Source: Chryseobacterium gallinarum (GTDB taxonomy: Bacteria; Bacteroidota; Bacteroidia; Flavobacteriales; Weeksellaceae). From it: DNA of 64,000 nucleotides. Positions 1 to 8,346 of the stretch are shown here, in pieces. Within the stretch, counting starts at the first letter, position 1; each line of letters starts with the position of its first letter. The notes below the pieces were generated by a model, which searched no databases, had not been told where the DNA came from, and worked only from the letters and a program-made list of their open reading frames with translations. Both the position numbers and the translations under genes were made by a program. The DNA is taken from positions 3,786,001-3,850,000 of the forward strand of contig NZ_CP009928.1 of the NCBI RefSeq assembly GCF_001021975.1. Reading direction: 5' to 3'.

Positions 1-642
1 TACTGCTTTCAAACGCAGCTGCCTTCCCTGTGGAGCATAGAAACCAGGGAATGTTGCTGTATTTCCGTGGTATTTTGCATCTTTGTAGTATTCACCCATT
101 TCTTCTGCCCAGTCTGAGAAATAAAGCATCGGTTTGATTCTTTCGTAAGGGAATCTTTCCATAAAGCTTTTAGAAAATTCGTTTTCGAAGTTGTACTCCT
201 GGTAGAAGTGCATCAGTCCGTCCAGACCTACTACGTTCTGTGTTACCAGCATATTATCTACCTGAACATCCGGATTTACACTTCCGCAGGTTCCCATACG
301 GAAAAGCTCAAGGGCCTTGTGTTCTGTCTTGAACTCTTTATTTTTAAGATCGATATTTACCAAAGCATCGAGCTCATTCATTACGATATCAATGTTTTCG
401 GTTCCGATCCCGGTTGACATTACCGTAATTCTTTCGCCACGAAGAGTTCCTGTATGGGTATAAAATTCCCTTTTGTTTTTCTTGATTTCTACGGTATCGA
501 AATATTTTGAAACCTTTGCCACCCGGTCAGGGTCGCCCACAAGGATGATTTTGTCAGCAATATCTTCAGGTAAAAGATTCAGGTGATATACACTTCCGTC
601 TTCATTCAGAACAAGTTCTGAGGCAGCAAGTTTATTCAGCAT
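1..642 (-). CDS. Nucleoside phosphorylase (uridine phosphorylase-like), partial at 3' end
   Basis: The reading frame starts at an ATG at 642 and is open for 214 codons to the window edge, so the C-terminus is missing. The protein begins MLNKLAASELVLNEDG and carries phosphate-site motifs typical of the PNP/UDP phosphorylase family: GDPDRV near residue 37, a GTEN segment near 80 and FRMGTCGS near 115. These enzymes cleave nucleosides with phosphate to a base and ribose-1-phosphate in the cytoplasm, for pyrimidine or purine salvage. Substrate specificity cannot be read from the visible part; uridine phosphorylase is my best guess. It is transcribed away from the long gap at 643-1173, which should contain its promoter. 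Confidence 0.85.
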   Translation of the reverse strand, partial: MLNKLAASELVLNEDGSVYHLNLLPEDIADKIILVGDPDRVAKVSKYFDTVEIKKNKREFYTHTGTLRGERITVMSTGIGTENIDIVMNELDALVNIDLKNKEFKTEHKALELFRMGTCGSVNPDVQVDNMLVTQNVVGLDGLMHFYQEYNFENEFSKSFMERFPYERIKPMLYFSDWAEEMGEYYKDAKYHGNTATFPGFYAPQGRQLRLKAV

Positions 643-1173
643 AATTTATATTTTTTTTGTTAATTAATGAAATAGTTTCTTTATACAATCATTTCCTTTT
701 CTGCATGTCAATAGCAAACAGTAATTTTTTTTTATAGGACTATTTTAGTTTTTGATATTGAATTGCATTTAAAAAGTCTCTCCCCAATAGCCTCTCCCCA
801 TTATTTTTCCGGTATTTTAGAATTACCGGTTTTACGAATAATGAATTTGATTCCGGGGTTTAAAATTAGTAAAAAATATGTTACCTTAATAACTATTCAG
901 CTTTTCTATTGAGTACTATAGAAAATGATATTAGTAAATAATATGCTTGTTGAAGAATTGGAGATAGATAAGGGAACGAACAGCTTGAAAGAATTTTCCG
1001 GGGAATATTGAAAAAAGATCTTTTTAGATCTGTATTTTATACTGTATGTGGTCTTCAAAAGATAACCAACCGGATCTCCGCAACCTTGGAAATCAATTTT
1101 CTATGCCTGTAATTCAGTGGCAACAGAAAACAATCTTTGAAGTGTATCGTCCCAATAAAATGCTTTTGCAGAT
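643..1173. other. Intergenic stretch of 531 bp without a convincing gene
   Basis: This AT-rich gap lies upstream of the phosphorylase gene and downstream of the SUI1-like gene. It holds a small hairpin at 809-829 (CCGGTA/TACCGG, followed by TTTT) and a 14-bp perfect palindrome around 1012-1025 (AAAAAGATCTTTTT). A 28-codon open frame from 926 and a longer plus-strand frame from 1046 that runs antisense into the SUI1 gene look like chance or remnants. Confidence 0.6.
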
Positions 1174-1497
1174 CTATCCGCCGACACGCTTGGTTTTATA
1201 TCCCATCTCCTTAAGGATATTCATGATTTTATCACGGTTATCCCCCTGAATGATAATTGTTCCGTCCTTTTCAGAGCCCCCTATTCCTAAGGTGCTTTTT
1301 ATTTTTTTTGATATCTTTTTCAGCTCTTCTTCACTGCCTTCCCATCCTTCAACAATGGTGACAGGTTTTCCGTTTCTGCCTTTTTTTTCAAACTTGCATA
1401 CCAAAGGCTCTTTTTGCTTGAACTCTTCTTCAGGCATTTCAAAATCCTGCTCTTCATGATCAGGAAAAAGATTCTTTAATTGGTCTCGTAAATCCAT
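1174..1497 (-). CDS. SUI1/eIF1-like translation factor (YciH family)
   Basis: A 107-residue protein with an acidic N-terminus (PDHEEQDFEMPEEE, about residues 12-26) followed by the SUI1 fold. The conserved basic and glycine pattern includes RNGKPVTIVEGWEG (about 41-54), the helix LKKISKKIKSTLG and the tail GDNRDKIMNILKEMGYKTKRVGG. YciH-type proteins are bacterial relatives of eIF1, thought to bind the 30S subunit and influence start-site selection under stress. Length matches the family. It stands alone, reading away from the peptidase gene at 1663, with which it shares a divergent gap. Confidence 0.88.
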   Translation of the reverse strand: MDLRDQLKNLFPDHEEQDFEMPEEEFKQKEPLVCKFEKKGRNGKPVTIVEGWEGSEEELKKISKKIKSTLGIGGSEKDGTIIIQGDNRDKIMNILKEMGYKTKRVGG

Positions 1498-1662
1498 ACC
1501 GCAAAATTAAAAAGATTTATGAATTAATGATATAAAAATTTGCAGATTGAATTTTCAAAAACCAACCTGTATAAATAAAATTTAAATAACATGATGCCGG
1601 TCAGCTTAATTAACACCAGGAACTTTTCATATTTTTGACTAACGAAACATTAAAAACTATTT

Positions 1663-2592
1663 ATGAAAACCAGCCATGTTATTGCAATCCTGATGATGAC
1701 TTTCGGATTAGCTAAAGCCCAGACCGGTTTTTCCGGCGATCCGCTCAACGCGGTTTTTGAAACAAAAGATACAGACCGGTTCTGGAAAGCATTTGATAAA
1801 ATGGAAACTTCCCAGCAAAATCCTTTTGCAGATTATATTAAAGAAGGCTCACCCGGGGTAAAAGGTTTTATGGAGTTCAGGATCATCAATGCCGACTCAC
1901 TATATTCAAAAGTAAAAAAGAGAAAAGAAGATTATCTTAAAAGCAGGAATGTACTGGCAGGAATACATCAAAAAGAAAAAAAGACCCGAGCCATTTACAG
2001 TGCACTGAAATATTGGTATCCTGAAGCTAAATTCCCACCGGTCTATTTTGTTTATGGAAGATTTAATTCCGGGGGGACCTCTTCTGCGGACGGGATTATA
2101 ATTGGTACAGAAATGCTCAAAAACCTGGACGGAGTCACAGGACTTATCGCCCACGAACTGATCCATTTTGAGCAAAACAACAAAGGAAAGAATACTTTGT
2201 TAAAACAATCTTTGGAAGAAGGAAGTGCAGACTTTATTGGTGAGCTCATCTCAGGAGAACATATTAACCCTGTTCCTTTTCAATATGGAGAGGCACATTC
2301 CGGGAAGCTTTATGCTGAATTTGTAACAAGACTGAAAGATGAATCTTACAAAGACTGGTTGTATGAGACAAGCAAAAAAGATGACCGCCCCAACGACCTG
2401 GGATATTGGATAGGCTATAAAATTACAGAAGCATACTTTAATAAACAGGCTGATAAACATAAAGCAATTCATAATATATTAAATATTCAGGATCCTTTTT
2501 TGTTTTTAAAAGAAAGTGGATTTTTAGATGGCTATATTAAAGAATATGTAAAGAAAAATAAGATGAAATTTGATGATTTCTTTAAGGAATAA
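1663..2592 (+). CDS. Secreted HExxH-type metallopeptidase, putative
   Basis: A 309-residue protein with an N-terminal signal peptide (MKTSHVIAILMMTFGLAKAQ, cleavage after about residue 20). The central GLIAHELIHFEQ gives an HExxH zinc site near residue 164, and EEGSADFIGE about 25 residues later can supply the third (glutamate) ligand, as in gluzincins. The layout resembles DUF2268-like predicted Zn-dependent proteases; the exact family is not certain. It would act in the periplasm or outside the cell. The gene is monocistronic, between the SUI1-like gene and gpmI. A second secreted HExxH protein is encoded at 54684. Confidence 0.7.
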   Translation: MKTSHVIAILMMTFGLAKAQTGFSGDPLNAVFETKDTDRFWKAFDKMETSQQNPFADYIKEGSPGVKGFMEFRIINADSLYSKVKKRKEDYLKSRNVLAGIHQKEKKTRAIYSALKYWYPEAKFPPVYFVYGRFNSGGTSSADGIIIGTEMLKNLDGVTGLIAHELIHFEQNNKGKNTLLKQSLEEGSADFIGELISGEHINPVPFQYGEAHSGKLYAEFVTRLKDESYKDWLYETSKKDDRPNDLGYWIGYKITEAYFNKQADKHKAIHNILNIQDPFLFLKESGFLDGYIKEYVKKNKMKFDDFFKE

Positions 2593-2737
2593 ATTATTGT
2601 GACCTGTAAATCCTGAGATCAATGGATGAATAGAATAAGTCTGCAGATTAATACTGCAGATTTTTTATTTGTCATATAAGAAATCAGGGAAAAATAAATT
2701 TCAGAACATGAGATTCTTCAATTCATCGGAAATTAGG

Positions 2738-2745
2738 TAAATTTG
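2738..2745 (+). promoter_or_regulatory. Putative -7 element (TAAATTTG) of gpmI
   Basis: Matches the Bacteroidota TAnnTTTG consensus and lies 20 nt before the gpmI ATG. No clear -33 TTG is visible at the usual distance. Confidence 0.45.
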
Positions 2746-2765
2746 TATAACAAAAGTTTTACAAA

Positions 2766-4307
2766 ATGTCAAAAAAAGCAATACTGGCAATCCTTGACGG
2801 ATGGGGATTAGGAACAAATCCGGATGTTTCCGCAATAGATAAGGCAAATACACCATTCATAGACAGCTGTTACGTAAAATTTCCGCATACAACACTTGAA
2901 GCAAGTGGCCTGGCTGTGGGCCTTCCTGCAGGGCAAATGGGAAATTCCGAAGTAGGACATATGAACCTGGGAGCCGGAAGAGTGGTTTACCAGAATCTGG
3001 TAAAGCTTAATATGGCTGTGGAGAATGGAACCTTAGGACAGGAAAAAGTTATTCAGGATGCATTTGAATATGCTAAAAAAGAAAATAAAAAAGTACATTT
3101 CATAGGACTGGTTTCCAATGGAGGAGTACATTCACATATCAATCATTTAAAAGGATTACTGACTGCTGCCAAAGAATCCGGTTTGAACGAAAATGTTTTT
3201 GTTCATGCCTTTACAGATGGCAGGGACTGCGATCCGCATTCCGGGCTTGGATTCATTGAAGAGCTGCAGAAACATATGGAAGCTACTACAGGAAAACTGG
3301 CAACAGTAACAGGAAGGTATTATGCGATGGACAGGGATAAAAGATGGGAGCGTGTAAAGCTGGCTTATGATGCTCTTGTTGAAGGTGTAGGAGAACAAAC
3401 CACTGACGCTTTAGCCGCTATTCAGGCTTCCTATGATAATAATGTAACTGATGAATTCCTGAAGCCTATCATTTTAGTAAATACTACTGCTATGGGAAAT
3501 ATAGTACCGGTAGCCAAAATTATTGATAATGATGTGGTGATCTGTTTTAATTTCCGTACAGACAGGGGAAGGGAGATTACAGAGGTCCTTTCCCAGAAGG
3601 ATTTCCCGGAATATTCTATGAGAAAGCTGAACCTTTATTATATTACATTAACCAATTACGATAAGACATTCCAGAATGTACAGGTGGTTTTTGATGAAAA
3701 TGTGCTGACGGAAACAATGGGTGAAGTTCTTGAAAAAAATGGTAAAACCCAGATCAGAATTGCTGAAACGGAAAAATATCCTCACGTTACCTTTTTCTTT
3801 TCAGGAGGAAGGGAAGAAGAATTTAACGGAGAAAAAAGACTATTATGCCCGAGCCCTAAGGATGTTCCTACCTATGATCTAAAACCGGAGATGTCAGCCT
3901 ATGATATTACCAATGCTATTGTTCCGGAACTGGAAAACGGCACCGCAGACTTTGTATGCCTGAATTTTGCCAATACAGATATGGTAGGACATACAGGCGT
4001 TTTTGAAGCTGCCGTAAAAGCTGCTGAAACAGTAGACCAATGTATTGAGAAAGTAGCAACTGCTGCATATGAAAACGGATATGCAGTTTTTATCCTTGCC
4101 GATCACGGTAACTCAGATGTAATGATTAATGAGGATGGAACTCCTAATACCCAGCATTCTACAAACCTGGTTCCTTTTATTGTAATGGATAAAGACCATA
4201 CATGGAATCTGAAGCCGGGAAAACTGGGTGATGTAGCCCCTACCATCCTTAAAGTAATGGGAGTAGAAATACCGGATGCAATGACAGGAGACATTTTAGT
4301 TAGCTAA
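2766..4307 (+). CDS. gpmI: 2,3-bisphosphoglycerate-independent phosphoglycerate mutase
   Basis: A 513-residue protein, the usual length for iPGM. The N-terminus has ILDGWG (metal-binding Asp), followed by GNSEVGHMNLGAGR with the phosphoserine-forming Ser near residue 62. TDGRDCDP near residue 151 belongs to the phosphotransferase insert. The C-terminal ADHGNSD and NTQHSTNLVPF supply metal ligands of the alkaline-phosphatase fold. It interconverts 3- and 2-phosphoglycerate in glycolysis and gluconeogenesis in the cytoplasm and needs Mn2+. It is a single gene with its own promoter and a terminator at 4325-4361. Confidence 0.97.
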   Translation: MSKKAILAILDGWGLGTNPDVSAIDKANTPFIDSCYVKFPHTTLEASGLAVGLPAGQMGNSEVGHMNLGAGRVVYQNLVKLNMAVENGTLGQEKVIQDAFEYAKKENKKVHFIGLVSNGGVHSHINHLKGLLTAAKESGLNENVFVHAFTDGRDCDPHSGLGFIEELQKHMEATTGKLATVTGRYYAMDRDKRWERVKLAYDALVEGVGEQTTDALAAIQASYDNNVTDEFLKPIILVNTTAMGNIVPVAKIIDNDVVICFNFRTDRGREITEVLSQKDFPEYSMRKLNLYYITLTNYDKTFQNVQVVFDENVLTETMGEVLEKNGKTQIRIAETEKYPHVTFFFSGGREEEFNGEKRLLCPSPKDVPTYDLKPEMSAYDITNAIVPELENGTADFVCLNFANTDMVGHTGVFEAAVKAAETVDQCIEKVATAAYENGYAVFILADHGNSDVMINEDGTPNTQHSTNLVPFIVMDKDHTWNLKPGKLGDVAPTILKVMGVEIPDAMTGDILVS

Positions 4308-4324
4308 AACTTAATAATAATCTT

Positions 4325-4361
4325 AAAAAAATGCCGTTATTATAATAGATTGGCATTTTTT
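4325..4361 (+). terminator. Terminator after gpmI
   Basis: The arms AAAAATGCC (4327-4335) and GGCATTTTT (4352-4360) form a hairpin whose right arm ends in a T run. Confidence 0.7.
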
Positions 4362-4425
4362 ATGATTTATGTCAGATAAGATATGACTTGCATACTTTAT
4401 TATGCGTTAAATAATAAATAAATCA

Positions 4426-4433
4426 TATCTTTG
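4426..4433 (+). promoter_or_regulatory. Putative -7 element (TATCTTTG) of the acyl-ACP desaturase gene
   Basis: A TAnnTTTG match 23 nt before the ATG at 4457. No convincing -33 element is seen. Confidence 0.45.
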
Positions 4434-4456
4434 CTAATTAAAAACTGAATAGTAAA

Positions 4457-5434
4457 ATGTATCAAAAGCTTGTTAGGAAAGAAGTAATGGGAATATTGGA
4501 AAAGGAAGTAGGTTCTTTTCTTGAGAAATTTTTAACGCCAATTGAAAAAATATGGCAGCCTTCAGACATGCTTCCGGATCCTTCAAGCGATGAGTTTAAA
4601 CATGACCTGGAAGAAATTCAGACCTTTGCCCGTGAAATGCCTTATGATTTGTTTGTAACGCTTATCGGAGACTGTATTACTGAGGAGGCACTTCCTTCAT
4701 ACGAGTCCTGGCTGATGGGAGTGGATGGTATCAACCAGGAAGAAAAAGTAGGCTGGGCCAATTGGGTAAGAGCTTGGACAGCAGAAGAAAACAGACACGG
4801 AGATCTGCTGAACAAATATCTGTATCTGTGTGGAAGGGTTAATATGAGAGAAGTTGAAATAACCACCCAGTATCTGATCAATGACGGCTTCGATCTGGGA
4901 ACCAGCATGGACCCATACAGAAACTTTATTTATACCAGTTTCCAGGAAACCGCAACCAACATCTCTCACCGTAGAGTAGGAACCTTAGCTAAGCAATCCG
5001 GAAACGGAAAACTGGCTAAAATGTGTGGCGTTATTGCAGCAGATGAAGCAAGACATGCTAAAGCTTATAAACATTTTGTAGCTAAAATCCTTGAAATAGA
5101 TCCTTCAGAAATGATCCTTGCCTTTGAAGACATGATGCGTAAGAAAATCGTTATGCCGGCTCACCTGATGAGACAGTCCGGACAAAAGGCAGGAGAACTT
5201 TGGGGACATTTCTCAGATGCAGCACAGAGATGTATGGTGTATACAGGTCAGGATTATATCAATATTATGAAAGACTTGTTGGATGAATGGAAGATTGAAC
5301 ATATAAAAGGATTAACAGAAAAAGCAGAGAAAGCCCAGGAATATCTGATGAAGCTTCCCGCAAGGCTACAGAAGATTACGGACAGGGTTTCTACTCCTGA
5401 TCTTCAGTTTCAGTTTAACTGGGTAAAAAGCTAG
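4457..5434 (+). CDS. Acyl-[acyl-carrier-protein] desaturase (ferritin-like di-iron)
   Basis: A 325-residue soluble desaturase. The two di-iron motifs are visible: EENRHGD (about residue 114) and DEARHAKAYKHF (about residue 200). The family introduces a cis double bond into acyl-ACP using ferredoxin and oxygen, setting membrane unsaturation. Length and the FQETATNISHRR segment fit the FA_desaturase_2 family (stearoyl-ACP delta-9 type). It is monocistronic, with a TATCTTTG -7 box upstream and a hairpin terminator at 5471. Confidence 0.92.
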   Translation: MYQKLVRKEVMGILEKEVGSFLEKFLTPIEKIWQPSDMLPDPSSDEFKHDLEEIQTFAREMPYDLFVTLIGDCITEEALPSYESWLMGVDGINQEEKVGWANWVRAWTAEENRHGDLLNKYLYLCGRVNMREVEITTQYLINDGFDLGTSMDPYRNFIYTSFQETATNISHRRVGTLAKQSGNGKLAKMCGVIAADEARHAKAYKHFVAKILEIDPSEMILAFEDMMRKKIVMPAHLMRQSGQKAGELWGHFSDAAQRCMVYTGQDYINIMKDLLDEWKIEHIKGLTEKAEKAQEYLMKLPARLQKITDRVSTPDLQFQFNWVKS

Positions 5435-5470
5435 AACCCATATTATTATTTTAAATTATAAAAGTATTGA

Positions 5471-5500
5471 GTGCCTTTCTTTTTGGCACTCTTTTTATTT
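5471..5500 (+). terminator. Terminator after the desaturase gene
   Basis: GTGCC (5471-5475) pairs with GGCAC (5485-5489), followed by CTTTTTATTT. It overlaps the promoter region of the next gene, which argues against a GTG start at 5471. Confidence 0.6.
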
Positions 5501-5502
5501 CT

Positions 5503-5510
5503 TATCTTTG
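5503..5510 (+). promoter_or_regulatory. Putative -7 element (TATCTTTG) of the HAD gene
   Basis: A TAnnTTTG match 20 nt upstream of the ATG at 5531. A TTTG at 5482-5485 lies 17 nt further upstream, inside the preceding terminator. Confidence 0.5.
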
Positions 5511-5530
5511 CAAAGCTAAAAAAGGACAAA

Positions 5531-5962
5531 ATGTTAAATAATAAAAAAATTGCTGTTGACTTTGACGGAACCATTGTAGATGACGCTTATCCGGCAATTG
5601 GAAAACCTAAAATTTTTGCTTTCGAAACATTGAAAAGACTTCAGGCGGAAGGCTTCAGATTGATTCTTTGGACATACAGACACGGAAAAACGTTAGATGA
5701 AGCTGTAGAATTCTGTAGAAAAAACGGAATAGAATTTTATGCTGTGAATTCAAGTTTTGAAGGAGAAGTTTTCGATCCTGCCAGCCAATCCAGAAAACTG
5801 GATGCAGACTGGTTCATTGATGACAGGAATTTAGGAGGATTTCCCGGCTGGGGAGAAATCTATAATATTATTCAGGAAAGAATTGAATTCCGTGTAGAAG
5901 GAAGAGAGGTTCTTCCTTATTCAAAACTTAAAAAAGAAAAGAAAAAAGGACTTTTCTGGTAA
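5531..5962 (+). CDS. BT0820-type HAD family hydrolase
   Basis: A 143-residue protein starting MLNNKKIAVDFDGTIVDD. The DxDGT nucleophile motif of the HAD superfamily lies at about residues 9-13, WTYRHG near residue 50 fits motif II, and DDRNLGG near residue 97 the acidic motif. It resembles the small BT0820-like phosphatases of Bacteroidota, whose substrate is unknown to me. An in-frame GTG at 5471 would lengthen it by 20 residues, but that start lies in the preceding terminator and ahead of the -7 box, so I chose 5531. Confidence 0.8.
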   Translation: MLNNKKIAVDFDGTIVDDAYPAIGKPKIFAFETLKRLQAEGFRLILWTYRHGKTLDEAVEFCRKNGIEFYAVNSSFEGEVFDPASQSRKLDADWFIDDRNLGGFPGWGEIYNIIQERIEFRVEGREVLPYSKLKKEKKKGLFW

Positions 5963-6083
5963 GATACATCAGAAGCGCGATATTAGAATTAGTTTTAATC
6001 CTATCAAAGCTTCTGCTTTTGGTCAGTAAAAGTCTATAGATTGTTATAATTTAGAAATACACATAACGGTGTAATCTAGCTTC

Positions 6084-6107
6084 TAACATCTAATATCTAA
6101 CATCTAT
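6084..6107 (+). repeat. Heptanucleotide tandem repeat upstream of map
   Basis: Three successive 7-mers, CTAACAT, CTAATAT and CTAACAT, then a broken fourth, end 6 nt before the map start codon. A comparable 7-nt tract lies before the E2 gene at 32837-32898. Confidence 0.7.
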
Positions 6108-6113
6108 ACAACA

Positions 6114-6923
6114 ATGATTCAATTAAAAACGATAGACGAACTACGTCTGATGAAGGAGAGTGCCCGTTTGGTTTCAAAGACACTGGGAATGTTGGCTAAA
6201 GAAATCAAGCCGGGAATTACTACTTTATATCTGGATAAACTGGCACATGATTTTATCAAAGATCATGGTGCAGAACCCGCTTTCTTAGGATACGGAGGTT
6301 TTCCAAATTCCCTGTGTATTTCTCCAAATGAACAGGTTGTTCATGGTTTTCCCAATAAGGAAGTCGTAAAAGAAGGAGATGTTCTTTCCGTAGACTGTGG
6401 AGTAATTCTTAACGGTTTTGTAGGAGACCATGCCTACACTTTTGAGATTGGTGAGGTAAAACCTGAGGTAAAAAAACTGTTACAGGTGACTAAAGAATCT
6501 TTGTATAAAGGGATTGAACAATGTATCAGGGGGAAAAGAATAGGAGACATTTCTCATGCTATCCAGGCACATTGTGAAAAAGAAGGATACGGAGTAGTAA
6601 GAGAGCTTGTAGGGCACGGTTTGGGAAGACAGATGCATGAAGATCCTCAGGTTCCTAATTATGGAAGACAGGGAAGCGGAAAAGTAATCAAAGATGGTTT
6701 GGCAATTGCTATTGAGCCGATGATCAATCTTGGTACTGAAAAAGTGAAATTCCATAATGATGGCTGGACGGTAACGACTTTGGATAATATGCCATCTGCT
6801 CATTTTGAACATGATGTAGCCGTAATCAACGGTAAGCCGGTATTGCTTTCAACGTTCCAATACGTGTATGAAGCATTGGGAATTGTAAGCGATGAAGAGA
6901 AGCCATTCCAACTGGATTTTTAA
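6114..6923 (+). CDS. map: Methionine aminopeptidase type I
   Basis: A 269-residue MetAP of the M24 family. Visible metal ligands and motifs include SVDCGVILNGFVGDHAYTF (Asp pair, about residues 93-105), GHGLGRQMHEDPQVPN (His and substrate His, about 168-183) and AIEPMINLG (Glu). It removes the initiator methionine from nascent proteins in the cytoplasm. The stop codon TAA overlaps the ATG of the following methyltransferase by one base, so the two are translationally coupled. The leader carries a heptanucleotide repeat (6084-6107). Confidence 0.97.
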   Translation: MIQLKTIDELRLMKESARLVSKTLGMLAKEIKPGITTLYLDKLAHDFIKDHGAEPAFLGYGGFPNSLCISPNEQVVHGFPNKEVVKEGDVLSVDCGVILNGFVGDHAYTFEIGEVKPEVKKLLQVTKESLYKGIEQCIRGKRIGDISHAIQAHCEKEGYGVVRELVGHGLGRQMHEDPQVPNYGRQGSGKVIKDGLAIAIEPMINLGTEKVKFHNDGWTVTTLDNMPSAHFEHDVAVINGKPVLLSTFQYVYEALGIVSDEEKPFQLDF

Positions 6924-7690
6924 TGAAAAAACTAACCAAGCTTTTATTGAATAAAATTCCACGCCCGGTGCTTATTAAAATGAGTATTTGGGCGAGGCCT
7001 CTTATTTATCAGCTTTTTAAAGGAGATACTTTCTATGATCCTATTGATGGAAGATCATACAGGAAATTCCTGCCGTACGGATATGGAAAGCAGAGAGAAA
7101 ATGCCCTTTCTCCGGGAACATTAAGTCTGGAGAGACACCGGCAGATGTGGCTGTATCTTCAAAATGAAACTGATTTTTTTATTAAAAGCTATAAAGTCCT
7201 GCATATTGCGCCGGAACAGGAATTTCTGAGGAAATTTAAAAGAATGAGCAATCTGAATTATATTTCTGCTGATTTATATTCTCCGATTGTAGATGTGAAA
7301 GCTGATATTCTGGATTTACCTTTTGAGGACAACAGTTTCGATATTGTTTTCTGTAATCATGTCCTGGAACATATCGAAGACGATGCTAAAGCGATGAGGG
7401 AATTATACAGGGTAATGAAGCCCGGAGGCTGGGGAATTCTTCAGGTTCCGATGAAAAACTCATTGGAAAAAACATACGAAGACTTTTCTATTAAGGACCC
7501 TAAAGAGCGTCAGAAACATTTCGGGCAATATGATCATGTCCGTTGGTACGGAATGGATTATTTTGACCGATTAAGAAATGTAGGTTTTGAAACGGAAGCC
7601 AATTTCTATTCTCAGAAGTTTTCAGAAGAAGAAATAAAAAAATACGGGTTAAGAAGTAATGAAATTCTGCCCGTAGTATATAAAAAATAA
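6923..7690 (+). CDS. Class I SAM-dependent methyltransferase
   Basis: A 255-residue protein with a methyltransferase fold in its second half: SAM-site segment KVLHIAPEQEFL (about residue 91), acidic strand end ISADLYSPIVDVKADILDLPF, FDIVFCNHVLEHIEDD (about 140-155) and VMKPGGWGILQVPM. The family transfers a methyl group from SAM; the acceptor is unknown. The start codon overlaps the map stop, and a strong hairpin follows at 7691, so this is the second gene of a map operon. Confidence 0.85.
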   Translation: MKKLTKLLLNKIPRPVLIKMSIWARPLIYQLFKGDTFYDPIDGRSYRKFLPYGYGKQRENALSPGTLSLERHRQMWLYLQNETDFFIKSYKVLHIAPEQEFLRKFKRMSNLNYISADLYSPIVDVKADILDLPFEDNSFDIVFCNHVLEHIEDDAKAMRELYRVMKPGGWGILQVPMKNSLEKTYEDFSIKDPKERQKHFGQYDHVRWYGMDYFDRLRNVGFETEANFYSQKFSEEEIKKYGLRSNEILPVVYKK

Positions 7691-7721
7691 TAAAACCGTC
7701 TTCCGGGAAGGCGGTTTTATT
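7691..7721. terminator. Bidirectional terminator after the map operon
   Basis: The arms AAAACCGTCTTCC and GAAGGCGGTTTT pair with one G-U wobble and are flanked by A and T tracts. It sits between convergent genes (the methyltransferase and the SMR exporter). Confidence 0.75.
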
Positions 7722-7766
7722 GTAGTATAGATAGAAAGTTTGTTTTGCTTTAATGTTATCTGAGGT

Positions 7767-8099
7767 TTAGTGGGATGAAGACACTGCTTTTAAACCTACT
7801 ACAGAACCGATAAGGGTTACAATAAAGAACACTCTCCAGAAACTTACCGGATCTTTAAAGAAAATAATTCCCATTAAAGCCGTTCCTACAGCTCCGATAC
7901 CTGTCCATACAGCATAAGCGGTACCGATTGGTAATGTCTGGGTTGCCTTGATCAGTAAAAGCATGCTTATTGTCATCGTAATCAGGAAACCTGCATACCA
8001 AAGATACATCTCAGTTCCTGATGTTTCTTTTGCTTTTCCCAGACATGAGGCGAAGGCTACTTCAAATAGCCCTGCAATAACTAATATTATCCAATTCAT
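7767..8099 (-). CDS. Small multidrug resistance (SMR) family exporter, SugE/Gdx-like
   Basis: A 110-residue, four-helix membrane protein. Helix 1, NWIILVIAGLFEVAFAS, has the conserved membrane Glu near residue 13, and helix 3 carries GTAYAVWTGIGAVGT. SMR proteins work as dual-topology dimers exchanging protons for guanidinium (Gdx/SugE type) or quaternary amines (EmrE type); the helix-1 pattern favours the SugE/Gdx type, but I cannot settle the substrate. It may be regulated by the Crp/Fnr protein encoded just upstream on the same strand, with a 247-bp gap holding a palindromic repeat between them. Confidence 0.88.
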   Translation of the reverse strand: MNWIILVIAGLFEVAFASCLGKAKETSGTEMYLWYAGFLITMTISMLLLIKATQTLPIGTAYAVWTGIGAVGTALMGIIFFKDPVSFWRVFFIVTLIGSVVGLKAVSSSH

Positions 8100-8204
8100 T
8101 TTTTAAATTTTTCTCTAGCAAATTTCAGTATTTGAAAGCAGAATCAATTTTACAATTGTTAAAAAATGAGTTTTGGTAGATTAAGTACGCTATTGCATCC
8201 AATA

Positions 8205-8263
8205 GAAGCGGGCTTTAGCCCGCTTTCAAAATAAATATCTATTCCATTGGCTTTAGCCCAAAC
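8205..8263. repeat. REP-like palindromic repeat (GGCTTTAGCC type)
   Basis: A perfect inverted repeat, AAGCGGGCT-TT-AGCCCGCTT (8206-8225), is followed about 27 nt later by a second, degenerate copy of the core (TTGGCTTTAGCC). The same core occurs at 18818-18831. It may be a dispersed intergenic repeat and could act as a terminator. Confidence 0.6.
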
Positions 8264-8346
8264 TCAAATTGTTGAAATTAATTAATAAATGAGACAAACA
8301 ATTTTAACCGCCAGAACTTCCATATTCAACTCCTATCCATAAAAGC

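Noticed and set aside
1046..1249. Plus-strand open frame of 67 codons (MWSSKDNQ...)
   Set aside because: Its second half is antisense to the SUI1-like gene, it has no promoter or family signature, and the overlap would be unusual.
5471..5530. GTG start giving a longer, hydrophobic N-terminus for the HAD protein
   Set aside because: It falls on the terminator hairpin of the preceding gene and before the -7 box; the ATG at 5531 starts directly at the conserved DFDGT region.
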